This document shows, piece by piece, positions 50,642-61,260 of a stretch of 64,000 nucleotides of DNA; position 1 is the stretch's first letter, and each line of letters begins with the position of its first letter. The notes beneath the pieces were generated by a model. It saw only the letters and a program-made list of their open reading frames with translations, was not told the origin of the DNA and did not search any database. Made by a program: the position numbers and the translations under genes. Origin of the DNA: Caulobacteraceae bacterium (lineage in GTDB: Bacteria; Pseudomonadota; Alphaproteobacteria; Caulobacterales; Caulobacteraceae); the NCBI GenBank assembly GCA_947475465.1, contig CANJLK010000002.1, positions 62,001-126,000 of the forward strand, written 5' to 3'.

Positions 50642-52011
50642 ACCGTCAGGCCGAGCGGCACGTGCTTCTCGCGCATGGTGACCAGTTCCTCGGCCAGCGT
50701 CGGATGGACCGCGCAGGTGGAATCCCACTGCGCCTTTGTGACCCCCATCTTCATGGCGATGGCGGCCATCTGGATAATCTCCGGCGAGTCCGGGGCCACC
50801 ACATGGCAGCCGACGATCTTCTCGCTGGCGCAGTCCACCACCAGCTTCATGAGGCAGCGCTCGTCGGCCCCGGTGAAGGTGTATTTCATGGCCCGGAACC
50901 GGGCGAGGTAGATGTCGACCTTGCCGTACTGCTTGCGCGCATCGGCCTCCGACAGGCCAACCGAGCCGATTGGAGGCTGGGAGAACACCGCCGAAGCGAC
51001 CATCTCGTGGTCGAAGGACGTCGGTTGGTCGTGGAAGACCGTGCGGGCGAATGCCTCCCCTTCGCGGATCGCCACCGGCGTCAGGTTGATGCGGTCGGTG
51101 ACGTCGCCCACTGCCCAGATGTTCTCGACGTTGGTGCGGGAATAGCTATCAACCACCACCGCGCCATTGTCCTTCAGCGTCACGCCGGCGGTCTCCAAGC
51201 CCAGCCCCTGCGAATAGGGCTCCCGGCCCACCGCGAACATCACCACGTCGCTCTCGCATTCATGGTCGTTGGAGAAGCGGCTGGTCAGGCCCGTGGGAGA
51301 TTTCTCTACGGCGATGTGCTGGGCGCCAAGGATCACCTTGATCCCGCGCTTTTCCAGTTCTTCGGTCAGGTGGCTGCGCACGTCGTCGTCAAAACCGCGC
51401 AGGATGTTGGGGCCCCGGTGGACCAGGGTCGTCTCGACACCCAGGCCATTGAAGATGCCGGCGAACTCGACGGCGATGTAGCCACCGCCGGCGATCACGA
51501 TGCGCTTGGGCAGTTCGGCCAGATGGAAGGCTTCGTTCGACGAGATGGCGTGCTCCACGCCCGGCAGGTCCCGCGGCATCCAGGGCCGACCGCCCGTGGC
51601 GATCAGCACCTTGTCGGTGGTCACCGGCCCACGCCCCTCGATCTCGACCGTGTGGGCGTCGATCAGCCGGGCCTTGCCGTGGATCAGTTCGGCGCCGGCG
51701 TTTTGCAGGTTGCGGACATAGATCCCCGAGAGTCTGGCGATCTCCTTGTCCTTCTCGGCCAGGAAGGCCGGCCAGTCGAACCGGGCGTCGCTGAGCGTCC
51801 AGCCATAGCCCTTAGATGTCTTGAAATGATGTGCGAATTCCGATGCATAGACCATGAACTTCTTCGGCACGCAGCCGCGGATCACGCAGGTCCCGCCGAC
51901 CCTGTCCTCCTCGGCCACCGCCACCGTCGCGCCGGACATGGCGGCCACCCGTGCCGCGCGCACCCCGCCGGATCCCGCGCCGATGACGAACAGGTCGTAG
52001 TCGTAAGCCAT
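50638..52011 (-). CDS. gor: glutathione-disulfide reductase
   Basis: A 457-residue FAD-dependent NADPH:glutathione reductase. FAD motif VIGAGSGGVRAARVAA near residue 9, redox-active C42/C47 (GGTCVIRGCVPKK), NADPH motif VIAGGGYIAVEFAG and the C-terminal HPTLAEELV with the catalytic His. It lies between rpiA and the O-antigen ligase gene on the same strand, and could supply reduced glutathione for the peroxidase encoded at 43.7-44.1 kb. Confidence 0.95.
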   Translation of the reverse strand: MAYDYDLFVIGAGSGGVRAARVAAMSGATVAVAEEDRVGGTCVIRGCVPKKFMVYASEFAHHFKTSKGYGWTLSDARFDWPAFLAEKDKEIARLSGIYVRNLQNAGAELIHGKARLIDAHTVEIEGRGPVTTDKVLIATGGRPWMPRDLPGVEHAISSNEAFHLAELPKRIVIAGGGYIAVEFAGIFNGLGVETTLVHRGPNILRGFDDDVRSHLTEELEKRGIKVILGAQHIAVEKSPTGLTSRFSNDHECESDVVMFAVGREPYSQGLGLETAGVTLKDNGAVVVDSYSRTNVENIWAVGDVTDRINLTPVAIREGEAFARTVFHDQPTSFDHEMVASAVFSQPPIGSVGLSEADARKQYGKVDIYLARFRAMKYTFTGADERCLMKLVVDCASEKIVGCHVVAPDSPEIIQMAAIAMKMGVTKAQWDSTCAVHPTLAEELVTMREKHVPLGLTV

Positions 52012-52022
52012 CCAGGGCTCCC

Positions 52023-52706
52023 TTAGGGTTCGAGCCGCGACACGCCGTCAGGCCCGCCGATCAGCGCCAGGTCGGCCAGGTCTAGGAACAGGCCGTGGTC
52101 GACGACGCCCGTCACGCTCTTCAGCGCAAAGGCCACCGCCGCGGGCTCCGCGATCGCGCCGCAGGCCGCGTCATAGATATAGTTGCCGTTGTCGGTCAGC
52201 ACCGGCGCGCCGGCCCTCATCCGGAGCCTCGGGGCGACCCCGATGTCGTTCTCCACCAGCGCGTCGCAGATGCGCAGGGCCGTGGTCTTGTGGCCAAAGG
52301 GGACCACCTCGATAGGCAGGGGAAAGGCGCCCAGCACCGCGACACGCTTGGCGGCGTCGGCGATGACCACGCAGCGCTTCGAGGCCTCCCACACCAGCTT
52401 CTCGCGCAGTAGGGCCGCCCCCCCGCCCTTGATCAGGGAAAGCCCCGGACCGATCTCGTCGGCGCCGTCCACGGTGAGGTCGATCTCACGGGTCTCGCCC
52501 AGTTCGGCGATCTTCAGGCCAAGGCCCTGGGCCAGGGCCGCGGTCGCCGCGGAGGTGGCGACGCAGGTGACGCCAGGATTGCGCGCCGCCAGGGCCTTGA
52601 CGAACCATGCGGCCGTCGAGCCCGTCCCCAGCCCCACCACCATGCCGGCCTCGACCAGGGCCGCGGCGGCCTCGCCGGCGGCCTGCTTCTGCTGATCGGC
52701 GCTCAT
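52023..52706 (-). CDS. rpiA: ribose-5-phosphate isomerase A
   Basis: A 227-residue enzyme interconverting ribose 5-phosphate and ribulose 5-phosphate. [45 protein letters not shown] and NGNYIYDA are family motifs. ATG 52706 overlaps the glmU stop by 4 nt; an open frame runs upstream inside glmU and is not used. Confidence 0.96.
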   Translation of the reverse strand: MSADQQKQAAGEAAAALVEAGMVVGLGTGSTAAWFVKALAARNPGVTCVATSAATAALAQGLGLKIAELGETREIDLTVDGADEIGPGLSLIKGGGAALLREKLVWEASKRCVVIADAAKRVAVLGAFPLPIEVVPFGHKTTALRICDALVENDIGVAPRLRMRAGAPVLTDNGNYIYDAACGAIAEPAAVAFALKSVTGVVDHGLFLDLADLALIGGPDGVSRLEP

Positions 52707-54052
52707 TTGACAGCCTTTCCCGCCCGCTTCTTCGCCCGGAAGGCGGCGGCCCATCCCGGCCTTTCGCTTTGCATCCCGCGCTCCAGGGCCAACGCGTCGG
52801 CCGCCACGTCGCGGGTCAGCACCGAGCCGGAGCCCGTATAGGCCCCGGCCCCGATGGTCAGGGGCGCCACCAGCGAGGAGTTGGAGCCCACGAAGGCGCC
52901 CGCCCCGATGTGGGTCTCAAACTTGTCGAAGCCGTCGTAGTTGCAGAAGATCGTGCCCGCGCCGATGTTCGCGCCCGCGCCGACCGTGCCGTCGCCCAGA
53001 TAGCTCAGGTGATTGGCCTTGGCGCCCTTGCCCACGGCCACCTTCTTGACCTCGACGAAATTGCCGATGTGGGCGTCCTCGCCGATGTCGGCGCCGGGAC
53101 GCAGCCGCGCATAGGGGCCGATGAGCGCCCCGGACCGCACATGGGCGCCTTCCAGGTGGCTGAAGGCGCGGATCACAGCGGCTGTCTCCACGGCCACGCC
53201 CGGGGCGAAGACCACGAACTGCTCGATTGTGGCTCCGGCGGCGATCTTCGTGTCGAAGCTGAAGTGCACGGTATCCGGGGCCAGCATGGCCACGCCTTCG
53301 GCCAGGAACCGGGCGCGCTGGCGCTTCTGGAACACCGCCTCCGCCTGGGCAAGTTGCATGGGCGTGTCGCAGCCCATGACCGCCTCTTCCGGGGCGATGA
53401 AAGCCTTCACCCGGGCCTCGTCGCCGGTGGCCAGGGCGACGATCTCGGTCAGGTAGTACTCACCCTTGGCGTTGTTGTTGGTGGTCCGCGATAGCCAGCC
53501 GAACAGCGCCGACTTGGAGGCGCAGAGCATGCCCGCGTAGCAGGCCTTGACCGCCAACTCCTGCGCCGTGGCCTCCTTGGGCTCGACGATGCGGATCACG
53601 TGGCCGTCTGCGCCGCGTATCAGCCGGCCATAGAGCAGTGCGTCCTTTGGCTCGAAGCCCAGCAGGGCCAGGTCGACCCCCTCGCCGCGCATGGCGAACA
53701 ACGGCTCCAGGTCGGCGGGCAGCAGAAGCGGGCAGTCGGCGTTGGTGACCATGACGTCGCCGTCGAAGCCATCCAGGGCGGCCTCCGCGGCCATCACCGC
53801 ATGGCCGGTGCCCATGGGCGGGTCCTGCAGAGCCACGGCGCCCTCGCCCAGCCGACGCACCACCAGGTCGCGCACCGCCGGGCTGTGATTGCCCACCACA
53901 ACGACGATCCGTTCGCAGCCCGAGGCCTCCACGGTGTCGATCACCCGGTCCAGCAGGGTGCGGCCACCCACCTTGTGCAGCACCTTCGGCAGCGGCGACT
54001 TCATCCGGGTGCCTTGGCCGGCGGCCAGGATCACAGCGGCGCGTGCGGTCAT
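52703..54052 (-). CDS. glmU: bifunctional UDP-GlcNAc pyrophosphorylase/GlcN-1-P acetyltransferase
   Basis: A 449-residue enzyme making UDP-N-acetylglucosamine for peptidoglycan and LPS. The N-terminal uridyltransferase domain has [18 protein letters not shown] (about 9-26); the C-terminal left-handed beta-helix has repeats such as [36 protein letters not shown] and [20 protein letters not shown]. First gene of glmU-rpiA-gor-ligase. Confidence 0.97.
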   Translation of the reverse strand: MTARAAVILAAGQGTRMKSPLPKVLHKVGGRTLLDRVIDTVEASGCERIVVVVGNHSPAVRDLVVRRLGEGAVALQDPPMGTGHAVMAAEAALDGFDGDVMVTNADCPLLLPADLEPLFAMRGEGVDLALLGFEPKDALLYGRLIRGADGHVIRIVEPKEATAQELAVKACYAGMLCASKSALFGWLSRTTNNNAKGEYYLTEIVALATGDEARVKAFIAPEEAVMGCDTPMQLAQAEAVFQKRQRARFLAEGVAMLAPDTVHFSFDTKIAAGATIEQFVVFAPGVAVETAAVIRAFSHLEGAHVRSGALIGPYARLRPGADIGEDAHIGNFVEVKKVAVGKGAKANHLSYLGDGTVGAGANIGAGTIFCNYDGFDKFETHIGAGAFVGSNSSLVAPLTIGAGAYTGSGSVLTRDVAADALALERGMQSERPGWAAAFRAKKRAGKAVK

Positions 54053-54211
54053 CTTGGGCGTCCCTTCCCCCGAACTCTCCAGCGAGTCATCGGACTTGCC
54101 GCGAGGCTTACCAAGCCTTGGCGCCGGGCGCGAGAAGGCGCTAGCGTCCGGGCTTGTCCGGAGGGCTTCTTTTCATGATCCGTCGTGCGTCCGCCGCCGT
54201 CCTGTCGACCC

Positions 54212-54919
54212 ATGGGGGCTGAACTCGCCGGCGCCGTGATCGCCTTCGACCTGGACGGGACCCTGGTCGACAGCGCCCCGGACCTGGTCGCCACCCTCAA
54301 TGTCCTGCTCGCGGAAGAGGGCCTGCCGCCGCTGCCCATGCGCGAGGCCCGCCAATTCATCGGACGCGGCGCCAAGTGGCTGGTGGAACGTGGATTCCAG
54401 GCCGCCAACACCCCGCTCAGGGCCGAGCGGGTCGAGCCCCTGTTCCATCGGTTCCTCGCGCACTACGAGGCCCATATCGCCGACGAGAGCCGCCCCTTCC
54501 CGGGCGTCGTCGAGGCGCTTGAGGCGCTGAAGGCCGACGGCGCCAGGCTGGCGGTCTGCACCAACAAGCTCACCGGCCTCTCCACCCGGCTGCTGGACGC
54601 CCTCGACCTCAGCCGCCACTTCGACGCGGTCATCGGCGCCGACCTGGCGCCGGCCGCAAAGCCCGACCCACGCCATCTCGAGGTCGCCGTGGCCGCGGCG
54701 GGCGGTCAGATGTCGAAGGCGATCATGGTCGGCGACGCGGCCACCGACGCCGGCGCGGCCCGGGCGGCGCGGACGCCGCTGATCCTGGTGAGCTTCGGCT
54801 ACACCGAAGTTCCCGCCGCCGACCTGAAGCCCGATGTCCTGATCGATCACTTCGACGCCCTGCCCGCCGCCTGCTCGCGGCTGCTCGGCGCTTGCGAGCC
54901 CCGGTCCGGCGGGCTATAG
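54212..54919 (+). CDS. gph: phosphoglycolate phosphatase-like HAD hydrolase
   Basis: A 235-residue HAD phosphatase. The nucleophile motif FDLDGTLVDS (D13, D15) is at the N-terminus, AVCTNKLTGLST carries motif II and MVGDAATDAGAARAA motif IV. Sequence and size fit phosphoglycolate phosphatases, which clear 2-phosphoglycolate from DNA repair; other small phosphoesters are possible. ATG 54212 is chosen over a GTG at 54185 for its family-like N-terminus. Divergent from glmU. Confidence 0.88.
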   Translation: MGAELAGAVIAFDLDGTLVDSAPDLVATLNVLLAEEGLPPLPMREARQFIGRGAKWLVERGFQAANTPLRAERVEPLFHRFLAHYEAHIADESRPFPGVVEALEALKADGARLAVCTNKLTGLSTRLLDALDLSRHFDAVIGADLAPAAKPDPRHLEVAVAAAGGQMSKAIMVGDAATDAGAARAARTPLILVSFGYTEVPAADLKPDVLIDHFDALPAACSRLLGACEPRSGGL

Positions 54920-54961
54920 GCCCCATCCTTCGCAGGGGCGCCATCTGGCCCCGGCGCCGGC

Positions 54962-55036
54962 GGATGCGTAGCTCAGCGGGAGAGCACCTCGTTCACACCG
55001 AGGGGGTCACAGGTTCAATCCCTGTCGCATCCACCA
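54962..55036 (+). tRNA. tRNA-Val (anticodon CAC)
   Basis: A complete cloverleaf: acceptor stem GGATGCG/CGCATCC, D-arm GCTC...GAGC, anticodon stem CCTCG/CGAGG with loop TTCACAC (anticodon CAC), T-arm ACAGG/CCTGT with loop TTCAATC, discriminator A and encoded CCA at 55034-55036. Confidence 0.96.
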
Positions 55037-55288
55037 TTCTTTTACCAAGCAAATTAGATGCTTGATGCACCGACACGCTTGAGAGCTCGGCACAAAATTT
55101 GCCTCCGGATACCAGATAAATGCCCGGCGGGCGGAACTCGGGTATCGCTTTGAGCCAACCACGCGGCTCAGCGATGCGGGCTTTGGAATCCGCCGAGCGG
55201 TCTTCGGTCAGAGAAGGATTCGGGTTTGTGGGGCCGTTCACGCTCTGACAGGGTGGAGCCGCGCTTGAGCGCGAGGGGGATGGTGCCG

Positions 55289-55615
55289 ATGAAACGGAGC
55301 TTCGTGGTTTGTGGCCTCCTGCTTTTGATGGCGAACGCCGTTCATGCAGAAGAGGCCAAGCCAAAATCCAACCTCTTTGCGAGAGCCAATGTCTTGAGCA
55401 AGAACGCGCTGAGCATCACCATCCGCCATAGCCAATGGGGGGAGAAGAGCGCGTATCAATTCGCCTCGGATCATTGCGCCACATTCGGGAAGTTGGCGGT
55501 GCGTACGAGCAGCAGCATCGGGATAGGCTCGGACAGCACGACGACGTGGATATGTCAGGAACCGCCAAAGGCCGATGCAACGAGCCCGGCGCCTCCCCAG
55601 CCCGCGCCCCACTGA
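55289..55615 (+). CDS. hypothetical small secreted protein
   Basis: A 108-residue protein with a signal peptide (MKRSFVVCGLLLLMANAVHA) and a short mature part (NLFARANVLSKNALSITIRHSQWGEKSAYQFASDHCATFGKLA...TTTWICQ) with two cysteines that could form a disulfide, and a Pro-rich tail. The start at 55289 puts GAGGGGG about 9 nt upstream; an in-frame ATG at 55280 is also possible. It follows tRNA-Val and has a less GC-biased codon choice than its neighbours, suggesting it may be acquired. Function unknown. Confidence 0.55.
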   Translation: MKRSFVVCGLLLLMANAVHAEEAKPKSNLFARANVLSKNALSITIRHSQWGEKSAYQFASDHCATFGKLAVRTSSSIGIGSDSTTTWICQEPPKADATSPAPPQPAPH

Positions 55616-55640
55616 CCGAGGGGATACTCCTAAGAGGGGT

Positions 55641-55958
55641 TCAACCCTCGCCGTGCGGCAGGTCGCCCTTCTTGATCGGACCGGCCGCACTGAGCCGCGC
55701 TTTCAACCCACTGAGACGAGCCCACGCGACTGCCAGGTCGTAGTCAAGCACGCCCTCGGCTTCCCAGAGTTGGTCCCACTGCCATTGCCATTGCCGCGTC
55801 GGCCCCCGGATGTTGACCGCGACCGAAACGACGGCGTGGAGGCCGGTTTTGACCGATCGGGGCCCCGGCCTTGCCCCGTTGGCCGACGAGCGGGCGCCGG
55901 GACTTGCTGCATTGCGGAACGGCGACCCTGGCCTTATCGCTAGAAAAACTGCGTTTAG
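55641..55958 (-). pseudogene. possible gene remnant without start codon
   Basis: A 105-codon open frame on the minus strand bounded by stops, with no ATG, GTG or TTG near its 5' end. Its translation, in particular TRQWQWQWDQLWEAEGVLDYD and LAVAWARLSGLKARLSAAG, looks protein-like rather than random, with mostly C or G in third positions. It may be the 3' end of a gene truncated at the left border of the TonB receptor region. No family recognised. Confidence 0.3.
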
Positions 55959-55960
55959 TT

Positions 55961-55985
55961 AACTCCTATCGCTGAAATAGGAGTT
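55961..55985. promoter_or_regulatory. perfect hairpin/palindrome AACTCCTAT-N7-ATAGGAGTT
   Basis: A 9-bp perfect inverted repeat with 7-nt spacer. On the plus strand it is followed by TGTTTGTT, so it could be a weak terminator for the small secreted gene; it could equally be an operator for the receptor gene starting 135 nt downstream. Confidence 0.45.
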
Positions 55986-56120
55986 TGTTTGTTGGCGCAT
56001 GACCCGCGCCGTCGGCCCCATCGCGACGGCTTCCTCCCCGAAGCCGTCCGCCGCGCTCGCGGCGGCAGGGATCGGCCGGTGGGCGGGACAGGGCGCCGGA
56101 GCGATATCGGGGGTACGAAG

Positions 56121-58598
56121 ATGGCTCATTCGAATTCAAGAACCGCGCTTGCGCGCCTGGGATACACCGTCGCGGCGCTGACGCTGGCCGGTGCGACAGC
56201 GTCGGCGGCCGCCGAGGCCGCCAAGCCTACCGAGGTCGGCGAACTGGTGGTCACCGGCGTGCGGGGTAAGCCGCGCACCGTGATTGACAGCCCGACGCCC
56301 ATCGACGTGATCGGCGCGACCGAGCTAAGCCAGACCGGCCGGGCCGGCGCCTTCCAGGCCCTGCAGACCCTGGTGCCCTCCTTCAACCTGCCCGCCCGGG
56401 CCGGCGGCGGCACCTCGACGGTGATCTCGACGGGCGGCCTGCGCGGCCTCAACCCCGACCAGACCCTGGTGCTGGTGAACGGCAAGCGCCGGCACAAGAC
56501 CGCGCTGATCAACTCGGTCTCGTCGCTCTACAACGGCTCCGTGCCGGCCGACCTGGATCTGATCCCATCGTCCTCCATCAACCGCATCGAAGTCCTGCGT
56601 GACGGCGCCGCGGCCCAATACGGCTCCGACGCCATCGCAGGCGTGGTCAACATCATCCTGAAGGACAACGAGGGCGGCTCGGTCAGTTCGACCTACGGCC
56701 AGAACATCGACCGCCACGACGGCGCCCTGCTGCAGGTTCTTGGCAACTATGGCCTCAAGCTTGGCGACACCGGCTTCCTGAACCTCTCCATCGCCACCAA
56801 GGACCAAGCGCTCTCCAATCGCGCGATCCCGGTGGCCTCAACGGTGCAGATCTATCCCAAGCTGGTGCCGTCGGGCCTGCCCGATCCGCGCGAACTGACC
56901 GTCAACCGGCTGGTGACCCTGAACTCGGGTGTCCTGCCGCAATGGGGCGTCAACGTCGGCTACAACGGACATGTGGACCTGAGCAGCGCCGTGCAGCTCT
57001 ACTCGTTCGCCACGGCCAGCCGCCGCGTCAGCGACTTGCCCTTCACTTTCCGCTCGCCCAACAACGTCAACACCATCCCGCAGATCTATCCGGAGGGCTT
57101 CCGCCCCGATGAGGTGATCACCGAGTTCGATGGTGAGATCGCGGTCGGGCTGAAGGGCGAGATCGCCGGCTGGGCGTGGGATCTTTCCACCACCTACGGC
57201 GGCGAACGGGCCAATCTCAACACCTCTCAATCTCTGAACGCCAGCCTTGGCCCGACGAGTCCGACAACCTTCCACGTGGGGGCGCTGCAGTCCGGCGAAT
57301 GGGTCAATTCCCTCGACCTGACGCGCGGCTTCACCCTCGCCAGCGGGGGCGATCTGCAGCTGTCGGCCGGCCTGCAGCATAGGCGCGAGACCTATATCGT
57401 GGATGCCGGAGACCCCAACAGCTACGCCGCCGGGCCTTATGTGATTCCGGCTGGACAACCCTTCGCCGGCCAGCGGCCCGCCACCGGCGCCCAGGCGACG
57501 CCGGGGTTCCAGCCGGCGGACACCAGCAGCTCCTCGCGCAACAACTACGCGGCCTATGGCGAGGTCGGCTACACCCCGATCAAGAAGCTCTTCCTGGGCG
57601 CCGCGGTCCGTTACGAGGACTATGACGACGCCTCGGGCGATACCGTGGTGGGCAAGGTCAACGGCCGCTACGAGCTGACAGACTGGCTCGCGGTCCGCGG
57701 GGCGGCCTCCACCGGCTTCCGCGCGCCGGGTCTGGCACAGGAGCACTACGCCGCCAGTTCGAGCCAGTTCCGGCTGGTGAACAACGTCCTCAACCTGCTG
57801 CTGATCAAGACCCTACCGGTGGATTCGCCCCAGGCGGTCGCCCTGGGGGCCAAGCCCCTGAAGCCGGAGAAGTCCAAGAACTACAGCCTGGGCGTCACCC
57901 TGCAGCCGGCGCCGGCGCTCAACATCACCATCGACGCCTACCAGATCGCTGTCGACGGGCGCATCGCCATCACCAGCACGCTCACGGGCGCGGCGGTGAG
58001 CAACATCCTGATCGCCAAGGGCCTCTCTGGCGACCTGAGCGCCCAGTACTACACCAACGCCATCGACACCGAGACCAAGGGCCTCGACGTGGTCGCCACC
58101 TGGCGCCACGACTTCGACCGCTGGGGCGACCTGCGGGCGAGCGTCGGCTACAATTACAACGAGACCAAGATCAAGAGCATCATCGCCAACCCGCCCGAGC
58201 TGACGGCGCTGGGGCCGAGCCTGGTGCTCTTCGACCGGCTGAGTCAGGGCTTCCTCACGCAGGCGTTCCCGAAGGACAAGATCGCCATCGGCGCCAACTG
58301 GGCGGTGGGTCCCTTCAATGTAAACCTGCGCGAGACCCGGTTCGGCAAATATACGATCCTGCAGAACGCAGCGGCCAGCGACCGCAGCTTCGGCGCCGAA
58401 TGGATCACCGACCTGGAACTGGCCTGGCACGCCACCAAGCGCGCCACCCTGGCGGTGGGGGCAAACAACCTGTTCAACGTCTATCCGGACGCCAACGGCA
58501 TCTTCAACGCCACCACTGGCGCGGGCCAGTATCCCGGCACCTCGCCTATCGGCTTCACCGGCGGTTCCTACTACGGTCGCATCCAGTGGGACTTCTGA
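56121..58598 (+). CDS. TonB-dependent receptor linked to an acylase
   Basis: An 825-residue outer-membrane receptor: signal peptide (hydrophobic core to ASAAA), TonB box-like region ([26 protein letters not shown]), plug domain ([30 protein letters not shown]) and a barrel ending in aromatic Phe (YYGRIQWDF). The plug sequence is of the vitamin B12/iron-type superfamily with no clear substrate. The next genes, 16 nt and 26 nt apart, encode an acylase and a small secreted protein, so the receptor may import the acylase's substrate or product. ATG 56121 is used; the open frame upstream has no good signal peptide. Confidence 0.93.
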   Translation: MAHSNSRTALARLGYTVAALTLAGATASAAAEAAKPTEVGELVVTGVRGKPRTVIDSPTPIDVIGATELSQTGRAGAFQALQTLVPSFNLPARAGGGTSTVISTGGLRGLNPDQTLVLVNGKRRHKTALINSVSSLYNGSVPADLDLIPSSSINRIEVLRDGAAAQYGSDAIAGVVNIILKDNEGGSVSSTYGQNIDRHDGALLQVLGNYGLKLGDTGFLNLSIATKDQALSNRAIPVASTVQIYPKLVPSGLPDPRELTVNRLVTLNSGVLPQWGVNVGYNGHVDLSSAVQLYSFATASRRVSDLPFTFRSPNNVNTIPQIYPEGFRPDEVITEFDGEIAVGLKGEIAGWAWDLSTTYGGERANLNTSQSLNASLGPTSPTTFHVGALQSGEWVNSLDLTRGFTLASGGDLQLSAGLQHRRETYIVDAGDPNSYAAGPYVIPAGQPFAGQRPATGAQATPGFQPADTSSSSRNNYAAYGEVGYTPIKKLFLGAAVRYEDYDDASGDTVVGKVNGRYELTDWLAVRGAASTGFRAPGLAQEHYAASSSQFRLVNNVLNLLLIKTLPVDSPQAVALGAKPLKPEKSKNYSLGVTLQPAPALNITIDAYQIAVDGRIAITSTLTGAAVSNILIAKGLSGDLSAQYYTNAIDTETKGLDVVATWRHDFDRWGDLRASVGYNYNETKIKSIIANPPELTALGPSLVLFDRLSQGFLTQAFPKDKIAIGANWAVGPFNVNLRETRFGKYTILQNAAASDRSFGAEWITDLELAWHATKRATLAVGANNLFNVYPDANGIFNATTGAGQYPGTSPIGFTGGSYYGRIQWDF

Positions 58599-58614
58599 CC
58601 CGGAGCTGAACGGC

Positions 58615-60735
58615 ATGATGCGCAAGCGGACCTTCCTGGGCGCCACGCTCTTCGCCGGCCTCGCCAGTGGCCTGGGCGGGCTGGAGCGTGTGGCCCAGGC
58701 CGCGAACAAGACCTCGTTCGCCGGCCGCGGCGAGATCTTGTGGGACAGCTACGGCGTGCCGCACGTCTATGGGAAGGACGAGGCGGCGGTGTTCTACGGC
58801 TTCGGCTACGCCCAGGCCCAGAACCACGGCGACATTGTCGTCCACCTCTATGGCGAGGCGCGGGGCCGGGCCGCCGAATACTGGGGCCCCGCCTTCGTCG
58901 AGAGCGACAAGTGGATGCTGGCCAACGACGTGCCCGCCCGGGCGCTGGCCTGGTACAGGGCCCAGACGCCGCAGTTCCGCCGCGACCTCGACGCCTTCGC
59001 CGAAGGGATCAACGCCTACAACGCCGCCAACCCCGGCAAGATCGACCCCAAGATCGCCGTGGTCCTACCGGTCAGCGGCGTCGACGTCATGGCCCATGCC
59101 CACCGGCTGATGAACTTCATCTACGTCGCGCCGATGGAGCGGACCATGGGCGCCGCCGTCCCCGGCGGCGGCAACAACGGCTCCAACGCCTGGGCCGTGG
59201 CGCCCTCGAAGTCGGCCAGCGGGAACACGATGCTGCTGGCCAATCCCCACCTGCCCTGGCCGACCAGCTACTTCTCCTACTTCGAGGCCGACCTTAACGG
59301 CCCAGGCATCAAGATGTACGGCGCCACCCAGGTGGGCCTGCCGGTCCTGCGGTTCTGCTTCAACGAGCGGATGGGCTTCACCAACACCGTCAACTCGATG
59401 CTGGGGGCAACCAACTACGAACTGAAGCTGTCGGGCGACGGCTACCTGTTCGACGGCAAGGTGCTGCCGTTTAAGACCCGCGCGGCGACCTACAAGGTCA
59501 GGCAGGCCGACGGTTCGCTGAAGACCGAAAGCCTGACCATCCGCGAGAGTGTGCACGGCCCGGTCTTCACCCGCGCTGACGGCAGGACCCTGGCCCTGCG
59601 GGTCGCCGGCCTCGACCGGCCCGGCAGCCTCAAGCAGTACTGGGATATGGGGATGTCCAAGAGCTTCGCCGAGTTCGAGGCCACCCTGAGGCGCCTGCAG
59701 GTGCCGACCTTCAACATCGTCTACGCCGACCGCGAAGGCCACATCCAGTACATGGACAACGGCGTCCTGCCCAAGCACGACCAGGGCGATCTGGCCTTCT
59801 GGCGCGGCGATGTGCCGGGAGACACCTCCGCCACCCTCTGGACCCAGGTCCACAGCTACGACGACCTGCCCAAGGTCATCGATCCGCCCACCGGCTGGGT
59901 GCAGAACACCAACGATCCGCCCTGGGTGGCGACCTACCCCACTGTTCTCAAGGCGGCGGATTATCCGTCCTACGTGGCCCCGCCGGGACCCGAAAGCCTG
60001 CGCTCCCAGCAGTCGGCGCACCTGCTCGCAGACTACAAGAAGCTCTCCTACGACGACTTCGTGGCCCACAAGCTCTCGACCCACACCCTGATGGCCGACC
60101 GTGTGCTGGACGAGCTGGTCGCCGCCGCGGCCGGCGACCCGGACCCCGAGGTCCAGGCCGCCGTGAACCTGCTCAAGGCCTGGGACCGCGAGACTGTGGG
60201 CGACAGCCACGCGGCCCTGCTGTTCGAGACCTGGGCCAATCGCTTTTCGCCCAACAACTTCACCAGCCTGGCCAACTACAAGGTGAAATGGCTGGCCGCC
60301 GACCCCATCGGCACGCCCAAGGGCCTCGCTGATCCGGCCAAGGCGGTGGAGATGCTGAAGGCGGCCATCGCCGAAGCCAAGGCCAAGTACGGGGCCATCG
60401 ACCGGCCGTTCGGCGAGGTGTCGCGCTTCGCCATCGACAAGGTCGACCTGCCCGGCAATGGCGGCTTCGGCAACACCGGCATCTTCCGCACCATCACCTG
60501 GGGCCCGCTGAAGAACGGCAAGCGCATTCCGGTGCACGGCGAGACCTGGGTCTCGCTGGTGGAGTTCTCCACCCCGATCAAGGCCAAGGGCCTGATGAGC
60601 TACGGCAACGCCAGCCAGCCCGGGTCGCCCCACCGCTCAGACCAGCTCAAGCATCTGTCCGACAAGACGCTCCGCACCCTGTGGTTCACCAGGGCCCAGG
60701 TGGAGCAGAACCTCGAAGGCCGCACCGCGTTCTGA
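58615..60735 (+). CDS. exported penicillin acylase family (S45) amidohydrolase
   Basis: A 706-residue Ntn-hydrolase precursor. The N-terminal nucleophile after self-cleavage is probably S190 in [19 protein letters not shown], giving a small alpha chain of about 160 residues and a large beta chain. Family members remove acyl chains from penicillins, acyl-homoserine lactones, lipopeptides or aculeacin. The signal region reads [19 protein letters not shown], with KRTFL resembling a twin-arginine motif with Lys in place of the first Arg, so export by Tat is possible. GGAG about 9 nt upstream supports ATG 58615. Substrate unknown. Confidence 0.9.
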   Translation: MMRKRTFLGATLFAGLASGLGGLERVAQAANKTSFAGRGEILWDSYGVPHVYGKDEAAVFYGFGYAQAQNHGDIVVHLYGEARGRAAEYWGPAFVESDKWMLANDVPARALAWYRAQTPQFRRDLDAFAEGINAYNAANPGKIDPKIAVVLPVSGVDVMAHAHRLMNFIYVAPMERTMGAAVPGGGNNGSNAWAVAPSKSASGNTMLLANPHLPWPTSYFSYFEADLNGPGIKMYGATQVGLPVLRFCFNERMGFTNTVNSMLGATNYELKLSGDGYLFDGKVLPFKTRAATYKVRQADGSLKTESLTIRESVHGPVFTRADGRTLALRVAGLDRPGSLKQYWDMGMSKSFAEFEATLRRLQVPTFNIVYADREGHIQYMDNGVLPKHDQGDLAFWRGDVPGDTSATLWTQVHSYDDLPKVIDPPTGWVQNTNDPPWVATYPTVLKAADYPSYVAPPGPESLRSQQSAHLLADYKKLSYDDFVAHKLSTHTLMADRVLDELVAAAAGDPDPEVQAAVNLLKAWDRETVGDSHAALLFETWANRFSPNNFTSLANYKVKWLAADPIGTPKGLADPAKAVEMLKAAIAEAKAKYGAIDRPFGEVSRFAIDKVDLPGNGGFGNTGIFRTITWGPLKNGKRIPVHGETWVSLVEFSTPIKAKGLMSYGNASQPGSPHRSDQLKHLSDKTLRTLWFTRAQVEQNLEGRTAF

Positions 60736-60761
60736 CGCGCCCCATTCCCAAGGAGATCAAG

Positions 60762-61250
60762 ATGATCCGCCCCGTCACCCTCGGCCTCGCCGCCGCAGCG
60801 CTCCTGGCCTCGACGACGCTGGCCCGCGCCGCCGCCAACCCGCACGAGGGCAACTGGCAGGCCGTGCCGGAAGCCTCGGCCTGGGCGGGCGACAACGCCA
60901 AGCTGCCGACCGGCTTCAAGCTGGTGATCAACCTGCACTTCACCGACAACCAGCTGGTCTACCACTCGGTGAACACCACCGACCCCGCCAAGCCCTACAT
61001 CAGCGATCACGTCTCCGCGCTGGACGGGACCGTCGCGCCCTTCCCGAACCAGGTGCGGTTCAACCAGGTTTCGGTGAAGGTCACCGGCCCCAACGACATG
61101 ACCGTGCTGAAGATGAAGGACGGCGACGTTATCGCCGGCGAGTTCTGGGAATTCAGCCCCGACGGCAAGACCGCGATCCGCCGTGGCGTCGGCAAGAGCC
61201 CGGAGGGCAAATCACACGCCTACGAGGAGCACTTCGTCCACGTAAACTAG
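60762..61250 (+). CDS. hypothetical small secreted protein in the acylase unit
   Basis: A 162-residue protein with signal peptide (MIRPVTLGLAAAALLASTTLARAAA). The mature part is beta-rich (NWQAVPEASAW, FKLVINLHFTDNQLVYHSVN, MTVLKMKDGDVIAGEFWEFSPDG), resembling lipocalin- or calycin-like small binding proteins, though this is a guess. AAGGAG 6 nt upstream of ATG 60762 is a strong ribosome site. It is the third gene of the receptor-acylase unit, 26 nt after the acylase. Confidence 0.7.
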   Translation: MIRPVTLGLAAAALLASTTLARAAANPHEGNWQAVPEASAWAGDNAKLPTGFKLVINLHFTDNQLVYHSVNTTDPAKPYISDHVSALDGTVAPFPNQVRFNQVSVKVTGPNDMTVLKMKDGDVIAGEFWEFSPDGKTAIRRGVGKSPEGKSHAYEEHFVHVN

Positions 61251-61260
61251 GGGTTGGCGG

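Larger units (their letters stand above)
55616..56120. other. 505-nt stretch without an intact gene before the second TonB receptor
   Basis: Contains the remnant frame at 55641-55958, a perfect 9-bp-stem hairpin at 55961-55985 and the leader of the receptor gene (GGGGG about 7 nt before its ATG). The segment around 55936-55995 is AT-richer than the surroundings, so a promoter may lie there. No intact gene is seen. Confidence 0.5.

Noticed and set aside
54993-55364. Minus-strand frame ending in VDATGIEPVTPSV
   Set aside because: This ending is the reverse complement of the tRNA-Val gene, a familiar false protein in databases.
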